Shown here one piece after another: positions 43,616-51,986 of a stretch of DNA of 64,000 bases. Both the position numbers and the translations under genes were made by a program. Origin of the DNA: Treponema sp. (GTDB lineage Bacteria; Spirochaetota; Spirochaetia; Treponematales; Treponemataceae). The stretch is from NCBI GenBank assembly GCA_024400955.1, contig JAKSLY010000006.1, positions 1 through 64,000 of the forward strand, written 5' to 3'. Position 1 is the first letter of the stretch. Each line of letters opens with the position of its first letter. The notes under the pieces are model-generated. The model was not told where the DNA came from, searched no databases, and worked only from the letters and a program-made list of their open reading frames with translations.

Positions 43616-44608
43616 ATGACATTTGACATGGACTTGTTTAACAAGGTTGCTGAACTGACATTGGAAAAATATGGGCTTCAGGATAAAGATGAGGCAAAGC
43701 TCATAGTTCTTTCTGAGAATGCAACATACATGGTTAAGGACAGAAAAACTGGAGAAAAGGATGGAGTCTTAAGAATCGGCAGACCCGGTTATCATACCCT
43801 GAATGAATTGAATTCAGAAATGAAATGGCTCAAGCAGATCAATGAATATACTCCGCTTGTTGTAGCAAATCCAAAGAAAGGCCTTAATGGGGAATACATT
43901 CAGAATGTTCAGGGACCTGATGGTGAAATATATAACTGCGTGATTACGGAATTCCTTCCAGGTTCTGCTCCGGATGAAAACAATGAAGATCAAATGGTAA
44001 AGCAGTTCAAGTATCTTGGTGAGACAACGGCATATCTCCATCGGCAGACGGAAATCTGGAATGGAACTGCAAAACTTGACCGCTACGAATGGAGCTTTGA
44101 TAACGTTATAGGTGCAACTCCAAAATGGGGAGACTGGAGGAATTTTCCTGACATGACTCCAGATGCCCAGCATTTTCTTGAGGACATAGTTTCAATAATT
44201 GAAAAGAGATTGAAGCGTTATGGCAAGACTTCAAACAATTTTGGACTTATTCATGCGGATCTACGTCTTGCAAACCTTCTTATTGAAGGCGATCAGATAA
44301 AGGTAATCGATTTTGATGACTGCGGATTCGGATGGCATCTTCAGGACCTGGCTTCTGCACTTAGTTTTATTGAAGAAAAACCTTATGTTCCAAAGCTCGT
44401 CAATGCATGGCTATCCGGATACAAGAAGGTTCTTCCTTTTACTGACACGGATTTCGAGGAGATCGATACATTCATCATGATGCGTCGTCTTCAGCTTACG
44501 GCTTGGCTTGGTTCCCATCAGCAGTCTGGCCCGGCTGCAGAATTAAGCGTTGGCTGGATGAATGGAACAATGGAGCTTGCAGAAAGGTACAAGAGACTTT
44601 TCGGTTGA
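43616..44608 (+). CDS. APH-fold small-molecule kinase (hydroxylysine/ethanolamine kinase-like)
   Basis: A 330-residue phosphotransferase of the choline/aminoglycoside kinase fold. Catalytic loop HADLRLANLL (His 213, Asp 215, Asn 220) and Mg site IDFDDCGFG (Asp 232). The N-lobe has ENATYMVKDRKTGEKDGVLRIGRPGYH. It is closest in pattern to RdoA/homoserine-kinase-II and hydroxylysine-kinase-like proteins. Next to the phospho-lyase it should make the phosphorylated substrate, giving a two-step kinase-lyase pathway. GGAGG precedes ATG 43616, 12 bases after the lyase stop; a TTG six bases upstream is less likely. Confidence 0.82.
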   Translation: MTFDMDLFNKVAELTLEKYGLQDKDEAKLIVLSENATYMVKDRKTGEKDGVLRIGRPGYHTLNELNSEMKWLKQINEYTPLVVANPKKGLNGEYIQNVQGPDGEIYNCVITEFLPGSAPDENNEDQMVKQFKYLGETTAYLHRQTEIWNGTAKLDRYEWSFDNVIGATPKWGDWRNFPDMTPDAQHFLEDIVSIIEKRLKRYGKTSNNFGLIHADLRLANLLIEGDQIKVIDFDDCGFGWHLQDLASALSFIEEKPYVPKLVNAWLSGYKKVLPFTDTDFEEIDTFIMMRRLQLTAWLGSHQQSGPAAELSVGWMNGTMELAERYKRLFG

Positions 44609-44656
44609 GAGAATAAAAAAATAATTTGGCATCAAAAAAAATATTGGAGGTAAATT

Positions 44657-46060
44657 ATGGAGGAAACAAAGAGCACGCTTTCAAAGTCAATGAGGCTTCT
44701 CTATGTTTATGCAATGGCAACAGGTGCAATCTTTACGTTCATGTGCTATTGGGATGGTATCTTCATGTCCTACACGGGACCTGCTACATTCCTTGCCTTT
44801 GCTTTGATGACTCTGGCAATCTTGCCAACAGCCTTTGTTTATGCAGAGTATTCAACTATGCTGCCGGCTGCAGGTTCTTGCCTTGTATTTAATACCGTTG
44901 GACTGAACAAGCATGCGGGATTCTGGTCTGCATGGTTGATCATGTGTGCATGGGTTGCAGTTCCTGCAGCAGGTGTTCTGGGTATTCTGGAATGGCTCAA
45001 CCATCAGTTTGGGCTTGCACTCAGTGGAAACACTGCAACCATTGTTGGTGCTGTCATTCTGTGTTTCTGGTGCGCCTTGAGTCTTTACAAGAATGTTGTG
45101 GCTGGTAAAGTTCAGTCCTTCATGCTCATGGCCGGAATGATTGGTGTAATTGTCTGTTCAATTATGTTCCTCTGTAGCGGTCACTGGAGCTTTGACAACT
45201 TCAGAAACTTCTTTACAAGCAGCAACATGAAGGAATGGGGCGGAGCATTTGCTTCAACAGGTATTGCCTGGGCTGTCGGATGTTCATTCATGATTACACC
45301 ATTCTTTGGATTTGAGACAGTACCTGCAATGGTCGAAGAAGGAACATTCCCAATCAAGGATCAGAAGAAGGCAATCCTTGGATCAGTTGTAACTTGCGGT
45401 GCAATTTATGTAATCTTCTATTTCTGCATGGCTGGAGCAATGCCTTGGGAAGAACTTACAAACTCTGGTGACTGTCATCCATTCGTAACCTTCGAAGCTC
45501 TCAAGTATTGCTTTGGTGACAAGATTGCATGGTTTGTTCTCGTTATGGGTATTGTTGGAATCGTATTCCCAATTGGAACTTCCGTACTTGGATTCTGGTA
45601 TTCTGCAGTTCGCATGATTTATGCAATGGGTCGCCAGAACTTCCTTCCAAAGCAGTTCTCTTATACAAACCGCTTTAACCAGCCAATTCTTCCAAACATC
45701 CTTATCCTGGTTGTATCAATCGGATTTATTGCAATGCAGTCGATTACAGCATTCTTTGACCTGATGGCTTTTGCATGTGCCCTTTGCTATGCATTGACTT
45801 CAATTTCTTCAATGGTAATTGATGCCCGTCATCCAGAATGGCCTCGTCCTTACAAGTGTGCAAAAATCATAAAGGTTCTTTCCGTAATCATAATGCTTGC
45901 CTGTTCTTTCTTTACGACAATTGGAATTGGTCCAAGAACATGGTATGGCTTTATCGGATATATGGCTGTTGGTGTTATACTTTGGCTGTACATGATCTGC
46001 TACAAGTGGCGTCATGAAAAGGTTTGGATGAAAACTCCTGATGGAGACATGGAATTCTAA
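44657..46060 (+). CDS. APC-family amino acid/amine permease
   Basis: A 467-residue inner-membrane transporter with about 12 segments. Its pattern is that of the amino acid-polyamine-organocation family: GAIFTFMCYWDGIFMSYTGPATFLAFAL at TM1-2, VYAEYSTMLPAAGSCLVFNTVG, and the FFGFETVPAMVEEGTFPIKDQKKAILGSV block after TM6, where FGFE is the common conserved site. It should bring in the amine or amino acid used by the kinase and lyase upstream. GGAGG precedes the ATG. PII follows 28 bases downstream, as AmtB is followed by GlnK in other bacteria. Confidence 0.85.
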   Translation: MEETKSTLSKSMRLLYVYAMATGAIFTFMCYWDGIFMSYTGPATFLAFALMTLAILPTAFVYAEYSTMLPAAGSCLVFNTVGLNKHAGFWSAWLIMCAWVAVPAAGVLGILEWLNHQFGLALSGNTATIVGAVILCFWCALSLYKNVVAGKVQSFMLMAGMIGVIVCSIMFLCSGHWSFDNFRNFFTSSNMKEWGGAFASTGIAWAVGCSFMITPFFGFETVPAMVEEGTFPIKDQKKAILGSVVTCGAIYVIFYFCMAGAMPWEELTNSGDCHPFVTFEALKYCFGDKIAWFVLVMGIVGIVFPIGTSVLGFWYSAVRMIYAMGRQNFLPKQFSYTNRFNQPILPNILILVVSIGFIAMQSITAFFDLMAFACALCYALTSISSMVIDARHPEWPRPYKCAKIIKVLSVIIMLACSFFTTIGIGPRTWYGFIGYMAVGVILWLYMICYKWRHEKVWMKTPDGDMEF

Positions 46061-46087
46061 TCACGTGAAAAAAATGGAGATTTAGGG

Positions 46088-46429
46088 ATGAAGGAACTTG
46101 AAATCATAATTAAGCCTGAAAAACTTGAAAACTTAAAAAGAATTCTTGACAGGGAAGGCGCACGTGGAGTAATGATTTCCCAGATTTTTGGATACGGACA
46201 CCAGCGTGGAAGTGGACAGGTTTATACCAGGGATGAAAATCCTGGAATCAATTTGCTCCCGAAACTCAGCGTTCGTACAGTTGTAAAAGATGATATCGTG
46301 GAGAAAATCATTTCCCGTGCTCTTGAAGAACTTAATACGAATAGTTTTGGAGACGGAAAAATCTTCATAAAGAATGTTGATGATGCAGTAAAGATAAGAA
46401 CTCAGGAACGCGGAGATGATGCCCTCTAG
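46088..46429 (+). CDS. PII nitrogen-regulatory protein with atypical T-loop
   Basis: A 113-residue PII (GlnB/GlnK) protein, a trimer that senses 2-oxoglutarate and ATP/ADP. The N-terminus (KELEIIIKPEKLENLKRIL), the end of the T-loop (NLLPKLSVRTVV), and the C-terminal GDGKIFIKNVDDAVKIRTQERGDDAL are typical. In the T-loop Tyr 46 is present (QVYTRDENPG), but the usual uridylylation site Tyr 51 is replaced by Asn 51, and the loop appears one residue longer. Control by GlnD at that site is therefore unlikely. Placed after an APC permease, it may gate that transporter or signal nitrogen state to the operon. Confidence 0.88.
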   Translation: MKELEIIIKPEKLENLKRILDREGARGVMISQIFGYGHQRGSGQVYTRDENPGINLLPKLSVRTVVKDDIVEKIISRALEELNTNSFGDGKIFIKNVDDAVKIRTQERGDDAL

Positions 46430-46460
46430 TTTTTGAGGAATTTCACACTGTATAATCATT

Positions 46461-46496
46461 GACCTGGTACAATGGCGTGCCAGGTCTTTTGTTTTT
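46461..46496 (+). terminator. Terminator of the amino-alcohol operon
   Basis: GACCTGGTAC (46461-46470) pairs with GTGCCAGGTC (46477-46486), followed by TTTTGTTTTT. Confidence 0.8.
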
Positions 46497-46628
46497 AAGG
46501 CGATAAAAATGCCTTTTAAGGAGTCTCATACATGTTGTAAGAAATCCGGTTTTCTTGAGTAAAAAATTGCAGGGTTTTATGTTATAATATGCTTCATTAA
46601 ATATGGACCAAGATTGAGGTGGAACTAT

Positions 46629-47375
46629 ATGAAGAAGTTTGAAGTTAAGAGAGAAGGACTGACCATACGCGGGAAAATTTTTGGCGACGTAAGCAAGAAA
46701 AGTCCCGTGTGCATTTTAAGCCATGGATTCATGGCAAATCAAAAGACATGCAGGACCTATGCAAAAACTCTTGCCAAGGAAGGCAAGATTGCGGTTACCT
46801 ATGATTTTTGCGGAGGCGGAATCGGTGTTAAAAGTGACGGCAAGACTGAAGACATGACTGTGTTCACGGAGAAGAAGGATCTTCTTGCCGTAATTGATTT
46901 TTTCAAAAAGCAGGAATATGCAGAGAGCATTTCGCTTTTAGGATGCAGCCAGGGTGGGTTTGTCTCTGCAATGGTTGCCAAAGAATTAAAGGATCAGGTA
47001 AAAAGTCTTGTGCTCTTTTATCCGGCACTATGCATTCCGGATGATGCAAGAAAGGGCCAGATGATTGTATTCAAGTTTGATCCAAAAAATATTCCTGATA
47101 TCCTTGGAAATTTCCCAATGAAAGTCGGAGGAGGATTTGCAAGAACTGTTGTTAACCTTGATGTCTATTCTGCAATCGAAGGATATGACGGACCTACGTT
47201 CCTGATCCATGGAACTTCTGACAGAATCGTAGACATTGAATATTCCCGCAAGGCAAAAGAGCTGTATCCAAAGTGCGAGTATCATGAAATAGAAAATGGC
47301 GCCCACGGTTTCAAAGGAAAGCATGATAAGGAAGCCTGCAGGCTGCTGAAGGAATTTGCAGCCAGGGTAATGTAA
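46629..47375 (+). CDS. Alpha/beta hydrolase (serine esterase/peptidase-like)
   Basis: A 248-residue cytosolic alpha/beta hydrolase. The oxyanion motif is SHGFMANQKT (31-40), the nucleophile elbow is GCSQGG with Ser 107, and the late Asp and His lie in HGTSDRIVDIEYS and ENGAHGFKGKHDKE. It resembles the YitV/BAAT-like or cinnamoyl-esterase group of small hydrolases; the substrate is unknown. I start at ATG 46629 (MKKFEVKREG), preceded by GAGGTGG, rather than the TTG at 46614. It is monocistronic, with a large hairpin terminator downstream. Confidence 0.85.
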   Translation: MKKFEVKREGLTIRGKIFGDVSKKSPVCILSHGFMANQKTCRTYAKTLAKEGKIAVTYDFCGGGIGVKSDGKTEDMTVFTEKKDLLAVIDFFKKQEYAESISLLGCSQGGFVSAMVAKELKDQVKSLVLFYPALCIPDDARKGQMIVFKFDPKNIPDILGNFPMKVGGGFARTVVNLDVYSAIEGYDGPTFLIHGTSDRIVDIEYSRKAKELYPKCEYHEIENGAHGFKGKHDKEACRLLKEFAARVM

Positions 47376-47396
47376 TAGTTTCCCTGGCAAATAAAA

Positions 47397-47465
47397 AAAG
47401 GGATGTCCCGGAGACTTGAAGTACGCGCTGAAAGGTGCACTTAAGTTTTGGGACATCCCTTTTTA
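47397..47465. terminator. Bidirectional terminator between convergent genes
   Basis: Perfect 13-bp arms AAAGGGATGTCCC (47397-47409) and GGGACATCCCTTT (47450-47462). T-runs flank it on both strands. A further hairpin GCCAGGG...CCCTGGC overlaps the hydrolase stop (about 47361-47388). Confidence 0.85.
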
Positions 47466-47479
47466 CTTATGTAAAGGTA

Positions 47480-48958
47480 TTACTTTGAATTCTTCTTGAA
47501 CAGGAATACTCCGCTGATAATTCCTGCTGTTCCCATGAGGAATGGAAGGAATGGGCTTTTTGCAAATCCTGCAATTATGTAGCACACGAATGAAACTGCG
47601 GCAACAACAAGTACGTACGGAAGCTGTGAAGAAACGTGGTTCACGTGCTCGCATTCAGCACCGGCACTTGCCATGATTGTTGTGTCGGAAATTGGTGAGC
47701 AGTGGTCGCCTGCAACGGCACCAGCCATACATGCAGAAATTGAAATGATCATCATTGTGTAGTCTGTTTCGTTGAAAACGGAAACGACAATCGGGATGAG
47801 GATTCCGAAGGTTCCCCATGATGTACCGGTTGCAAATGCAAGGAAACCTGCGATTACAAAGATGATTGCCGGCAGAAGGCTAAGAAGGTTTGAAGCACCG
47901 CTTTGAACAACGCCTGCAACGAATTCCTTTGCACCAAGACTGTCTGTCATTCCCTTGAGTGTCCAAGCGAGGGTTAGGATGAGGATTGCCGGAACCATTG
48001 CCTTAAAGCCGTCAACGATGCAGTTCATGAGTTCCGAGAACTTGATGACGCGGCGGATGGTGAATGCAATTACGGTTACGATGAGGGTTCCCATTGAACC
48101 AAGCATGAGGCCTACGGAAGCATCAGAATTTGAGAATGCATCAATTACACCGTTGTGGCCTTCTCCCTTTTCGAAGAATCCGCCTGAATAGATCATGCCG
48201 ATGATGCACAGTACGATGAGGGCTGCAATCGGGAAGATCAGGTCAAAAACCTTTCCCTTTGTTGAAGTGTATTTTTCCTTTTCTTCGTAGTGAACTTCAC
48301 GCTCTTCGAACTTCTTCATTGGTCCGAATTTTATGTCTGCCATGATGAATGCAAATACTGCGATGATGGTGAAGAGGGCATAGAAGTTGTACGGGATGGC
48401 CTTAAGGAAGAGCCTGAATCCGTCTTCCCCGTCGACAAATCCTGAAACTGCAGCTGCCCATGAACTAACCGGAGCGATGATGCAGATTGGTGCTGCCGTG
48501 GAGTCGATGAGGTATGCAAGCTTTTCGCGGGCAACGCCGTGTCTGTCTGTAACCGGGCGCATTACGCTTCCGACGGTGAGGCAGTTGAAGTAGTCGTCGA
48601 TGAAGATCAGAATTCCGAGAACCACTGTTGCAATCTGGGCTCCCATCTTTGACTTGATGTGAGTCTTTGCCCACTTTCCGAATGCTGCTGAACCTCCGGC
48701 CTTGTTTGTCATTGCAACGATTGTTCCAAGTGCAACAAGGAATACGAGGATGCCGACATTATAGCTGTCAGAAAGGGATGCTACGATTCCATCTTGAAAA
48801 ACGTGAGAGACTGTTCCCGAAAAAGAGAACCCTGAAAAGAAAAGTCCGCCAATTAAAATTCCGATGAAGAGGGAAGAGTAAACTTCCTTTGTGACCAAAG
48901 CCAAGGCGATTGCCACAAATGGCGGAACCAGTGACCAAAATGTTCCTATCATATTCAT
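47480..48958 (-). CDS. NhaC-family Na+/H+ antiporter
   Basis: A 492-residue membrane protein with about 12 segments, of the NhaC family. Typical pieces: the N-terminal WSLVPPFVAIALALVTKEVYSSLFIGILIGGLFFSGF, the acidic IDDYFNCLTVGSVMRPVTDRHGVAREKLAYLIDSTAAPICIIAPVSSW block that contains the conserved Asp residues, and the mirrored C-terminal SWGTFGILIPI and MAGAVAGDHCSPISDTTIMASAGAECEHVNHVSSQ. It exchanges Na+ for H+, though some family members carry organic acids or amino acids. Codon bias suggests good expression. It has no close partner gene. Confidence 0.88.
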   Translation of the reverse strand: MNMIGTFWSLVPPFVAIALALVTKEVYSSLFIGILIGGLFFSGFSFSGTVSHVFQDGIVASLSDSYNVGILVFLVALGTIVAMTNKAGGSAAFGKWAKTHIKSKMGAQIATVVLGILIFIDDYFNCLTVGSVMRPVTDRHGVAREKLAYLIDSTAAPICIIAPVSSWAAAVSGFVDGEDGFRLFLKAIPYNFYALFTIIAVFAFIMADIKFGPMKKFEEREVHYEEKEKYTSTKGKVFDLIFPIAALIVLCIIGMIYSGGFFEKGEGHNGVIDAFSNSDASVGLMLGSMGTLIVTVIAFTIRRVIKFSELMNCIVDGFKAMVPAILILTLAWTLKGMTDSLGAKEFVAGVVQSGASNLLSLLPAIIFVIAGFLAFATGTSWGTFGILIPIVVSVFNETDYTMMIISISACMAGAVAGDHCSPISDTTIMASAGAECEHVNHVSSQLPYVLVVAAVSFVCYIIAGFAKSPFLPFLMGTAGIISGVFLFKKNSK

Positions 48959-49061
48959 GGTTGAATTTTCGGCATAATACTGCCAATTGTCAAGATGAAA
49001 TTTACAGTCTTATATGGAAGAAAGTTGTAAAAATCGGTGCATGGCCCTTGCGGGATGCTAA

Positions 49062-49124
49062 TTAGTTTGATTTGCAAACTAGCAAATCATTGATCTGTTT
49101 AAGAATTAGTTTGTCAGCAGGTAA
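49062..49124 (-). pseudogene. Orphan 3' end of a mutT-like gene
   Basis: On the reverse strand this encodes LPADKLILKQINDLLVCKSN and a TAA stop. It lies 87 bp downstream of the matching codons of the intact mutT gene, which ends LPADKLILKQINDLLVCEAN. Most differences are at third positions. Both copies are followed by TTAGCATCCCGCAAGG. Nothing upstream of the 20 codons is retained. Confidence 0.8.
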
Positions 49125-49148
49125 CGACGCATCCTTGCGGGATGCTAA

Positions 49149-49568
49149 CTAGTTTGCTTCGCAAACTAGCAAATCATTGATTTGTTTAAGGATTAATTTG
49201 TCTGCGGGCAACCAGGTTATCTCAGTTAAAGTTTCGGCGGTGAGCCATTGGGCGGACTGGTGTTCCAGGAGCTTTGGCTGGCCATTGACGATGGTGCACA
49301 GGATGCAGTGCATGGTCAGGTGGAAGGCAGGATAGTCGTAGTCTACAATAGCGATGGTTTCTTCCGCCTTGACTTCCATTGCAAGTTCTTCACGGATTTC
49401 GCGCACGATGCATTCTTCTGGTGTTTCGCCGCTTTCTATCTTGCCGCCTGGAATCTCCCACCAGCCTTTCCAGTCCCCATAGCCGCGCTGTGTTGCAAAG
49501 ACTTCCTTTTGGTGAGTATCTGGATTTGTGCGGATGATAATTGCACCGCTGACAGTGATGGTTTTCAT
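49149..49568 (-). CDS. Nudix hydrolase, MutT-like (copy A)
   Basis: A 139-residue Nudix protein of the 8-oxo-dGTPase/NUDT1 type that cleans damaged nucleotides. The Nudix box is intact: GGKIESGETPEECIVREIREELAMEV (about residues 41-66), with the REIREEL metal-binding helix. The N-terminal KTITVSGAIIIRTNPDTHQKEVFATQRG and the C-terminal WLPADKLILKQINDLLV are the family frame. GGAGAGG precedes the ATG. It is a clear paralog of the protein at 61972, in the opposite direction, and the two enclose the defence island. Confidence 0.9.
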   Translation of the reverse strand: MKTITVSGAIIIRTNPDTHQKEVFATQRGYGDWKGWWEIPGGKIESGETPEECIVREIREELAMEVKAEETIAIVDYDYPAFHLTMHCILCTIVNGQPKLLEHQSAQWLTAETLTEITWLPADKLILKQINDLLVCEAN

Positions 49569-49607
49569 TTTAGGCCTCTCCGGTTTATATTATGGTGGAT
49601 GGTTACC

Positions 49608-51986
49608 TTAAAATAATTCAACGATTTTTGGTGAATATGGACTTATTGCATCATTTTCATCTGTGCTTATATCAATAATTCCCTGTTCGGAGTAACTGGT
49701 TACCTTCGCTTTTACACAGTAATAAAAATCGGCATTGAATCCATTTTCTGGCGAATAACAATATGGCTCTTGTTCCAATTTTTGAGCTAATTGTTCCTTT
49801 GAGATTAATTCCATAGACAAAATATCTGCTGTAAAAGGTTCGAGATGCAGAAATTTTTTACCATATTGTTCTTTTGTTTTTCCTATATCAGTTAAAGTCA
49901 GTCTTAATTTTGAAGCAATGCCAGTTTCTTTGTGAAGGGTATATACCTTTCCATTTTTTATGGCATAGAAATAAAAGTAAAATTCATTGTTATTACATGA
50001 ATTCGTGGTACTTGGTAAAATTGATTTTGCTTGTAAATGACTGTAATATTCTTCTCTGATAAATCCAATCATAGTAATCGTGTTGCTATTTTTATTTGAA
50101 TTATCCGGGTTTTTTATTACCATATTTTCAAAATATTCTTTTCTGAACTGTCGGGCTGATTGATTAGTTTTGAAATCGATAATTTCTTCTATAAAATCAG
50201 CAAGAACTTTCTGTCCCAAATCCTTGTTACCAGGTCGAATTGCAAATGCTCCAACACCAGGCATTATTTCATCATAAATATTAAATTTATGTTTTTTATC
50301 TGCATTTTCCCCTGGATATAAAACGTAGCTTCCTATGGTGCGTCGGATTGCATCGTTGTAGGTATGCATTTTTAAAAGGTCGCCACGTTTATATGAATTT
50401 ATTGTTTCTGATGCTTTTTCTTCTGTGATTTCATTTTCTTCTGATTCCAAAAGTTCATCATCATTAGATTTCTGGTTGATGAATTGAGTTAAATCTTGGA
50501 GTCTGTATTTTGCATCAAAATGAATGTAGGATACATCACCAGCTTTCATTGCAGATTCTTCTGTTTCGAAGTCAGTTGAGAAAATTGCAAGTGTGTAATC
50601 TGGTCGGAAAGGTCTGGAATATGATCCTTCATAAGCAGAACTGTTAAAATCTTTTTTAGAAAAAGTCCTATTATAATAGAAATTAATTTGAAGATTCTTT
50701 TCTTTTAAAATCAAGCTAATCTTGCTGTCTCTTCCCTGTTTCAATGAAACTAACAGACCTTCATCTAAAGTATTCTGAATCATATCGTTAGAATCATTGG
50801 ACGAAATAGTTTCTGCACCAATCTTGTTTTTAAGAATTTCTACTAATTGAAGTGCCAGCCAGTATTCATACAGCAATGCAATATTTTTTGCCTGTCCTTC
50901 ATAAACATCATCAAGTCCTTTCCAATCAAGCTGTTTTGCTAAATCCAGCATATTGAAAGCATTGAAAATCTGGGCATAACCTTCGCGCTTTTGAAGAACC
51001 TGATTGTTTACAGGCATAGAAGTCAAATCCTGAACATCATCAAAAAAAGATTCCGTTAAATAAAACTCAAGATTTTCTTTTATGTATTCTGCTTCTTCTC
51101 TGTAAGTCAGATTTTTATCACTAAGAAATTTAATCATTTTGTCACAGACTTCAATAAATGAATTGAATGCAAATTTCAGGAAACGATTTGCAGGAGTATC
51201 AAGAGAATCATATTTTCTTGTTGCAGTTATATATTCTGGAAGATAAGAATTGTTTTCTGTTTCAGTCCAGTTTCGGGAATTGGCAAAAGGATTTGAGAAA
51301 AATTTTCTGCTGACAGATGCAGTTCCAAATGGTTTGAGTTCATCTTCAGAAACCAAAAGTGAATCTGGATTGCTTTTTATGCTGTAAAAAAGTGATTCAA
51401 TATTGTCATTGTTGCAAAATGTTCTGATGAAAATAAACTTTTCCAAAGGTGTTCTGGCTGTTTCATTATTATCTTTAAATGAAAGATTTGTAGGGCTGGA
51501 ATAGTCAAGCAAAAGAGCTGAACATTTTTCCGCAATGTCTTCAGTGAGCTTTACATAATCGTCTTCATAGTCGATTTTCTTTGGAACAATTTCAAGTTTT
51601 ACTGAATGAATTATTTTTTCGTCAGAAAGAATTTCAAAATCAGCTTTTCCTAAATAGTTGATGACTTTGAAAGAATAAATGCCTTTTGAAATTTCCGTCG
51701 CTTCAAATTCACTTTTTATGTTGATTGAATAATTTTCGGAATGCTCTGTTGTAAAATCTGAAAGTGTTACAAAATACTGCTGTGTTTCGCTAAGCCGTAA
51801 AGAGCAGAATCCGTTTTTAGGTTCAGGGATAAATTCTATTGAACCTGAATCAGATGCAAGTCCGGAAACTTTATTTTTGTCTAAAATGCCTATAGAGTTT
51901 AATTCTGCCAGTTCTTTTTGATAGCGGTCATAAATTACAAGAGAGGCAGTTGGAAATTGGATTCTTATGAGGGAGTATTTTTTCAT
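49608..51986 (-). CDS. DUF2357/McrC-like nuclease protein
   Basis: A 792-residue protein of the DUF2357 type, the larger McrC-like partner of McrB GTPases. The N-terminal 250 residues look like beta-rich binding domains; a DUF2357 region follows (about 200-400). The PD-(D/E)xK-type nuclease core is visible: RPDYTLAIF (about residue 461) and HFDAKYR (Lys at about 493), then VLYPG. It should cut DNA when driven by the upstream McrB-like motor. The ATG overlaps the stop of the DUF1016 gene (TAATG). AT-rich like the rest of the island. It is last in the three-gene operon 54418-49608. Confidence 0.8.
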   Translation of the reverse strand: MKKYSLIRIQFPTASLVIYDRYQKELAELNSIGILDKNKVSGLASDSGSIEFIPEPKNGFCSLRLSETQQYFVTLSDFTTEHSENYSINIKSEFEATEISKGIYSFKVINYLGKADFEILSDEKIIHSVKLEIVPKKIDYEDDYVKLTEDIAEKCSALLLDYSSPTNLSFKDNNETARTPLEKFIFIRTFCNNDNIESLFYSIKSNPDSLLVSEDELKPFGTASVSRKFFSNPFANSRNWTETENNSYLPEYITATRKYDSLDTPANRFLKFAFNSFIEVCDKMIKFLSDKNLTYREEAEYIKENLEFYLTESFFDDVQDLTSMPVNNQVLQKREGYAQIFNAFNMLDLAKQLDWKGLDDVYEGQAKNIALLYEYWLALQLVEILKNKIGAETISSNDSNDMIQNTLDEGLLVSLKQGRDSKISLILKEKNLQINFYYNRTFSKKDFNSSAYEGSYSRPFRPDYTLAIFSTDFETEESAMKAGDVSYIHFDAKYRLQDLTQFINQKSNDDELLESEENEITEEKASETINSYKRGDLLKMHTYNDAIRRTIGSYVLYPGENADKKHKFNIYDEIMPGVGAFAIRPGNKDLGQKVLADFIEEIIDFKTNQSARQFRKEYFENMVIKNPDNSNKNSNTITMIGFIREEYYSHLQAKSILPSTTNSCNNNEFYFYFYAIKNGKVYTLHKETGIASKLRLTLTDIGKTKEQYGKKFLHLEPFTADILSMELISKEQLAQKLEQEPYCYSPENGFNADFYYCVKAKVTSYSEQGIIDISTDENDAISPYSPKIVELF

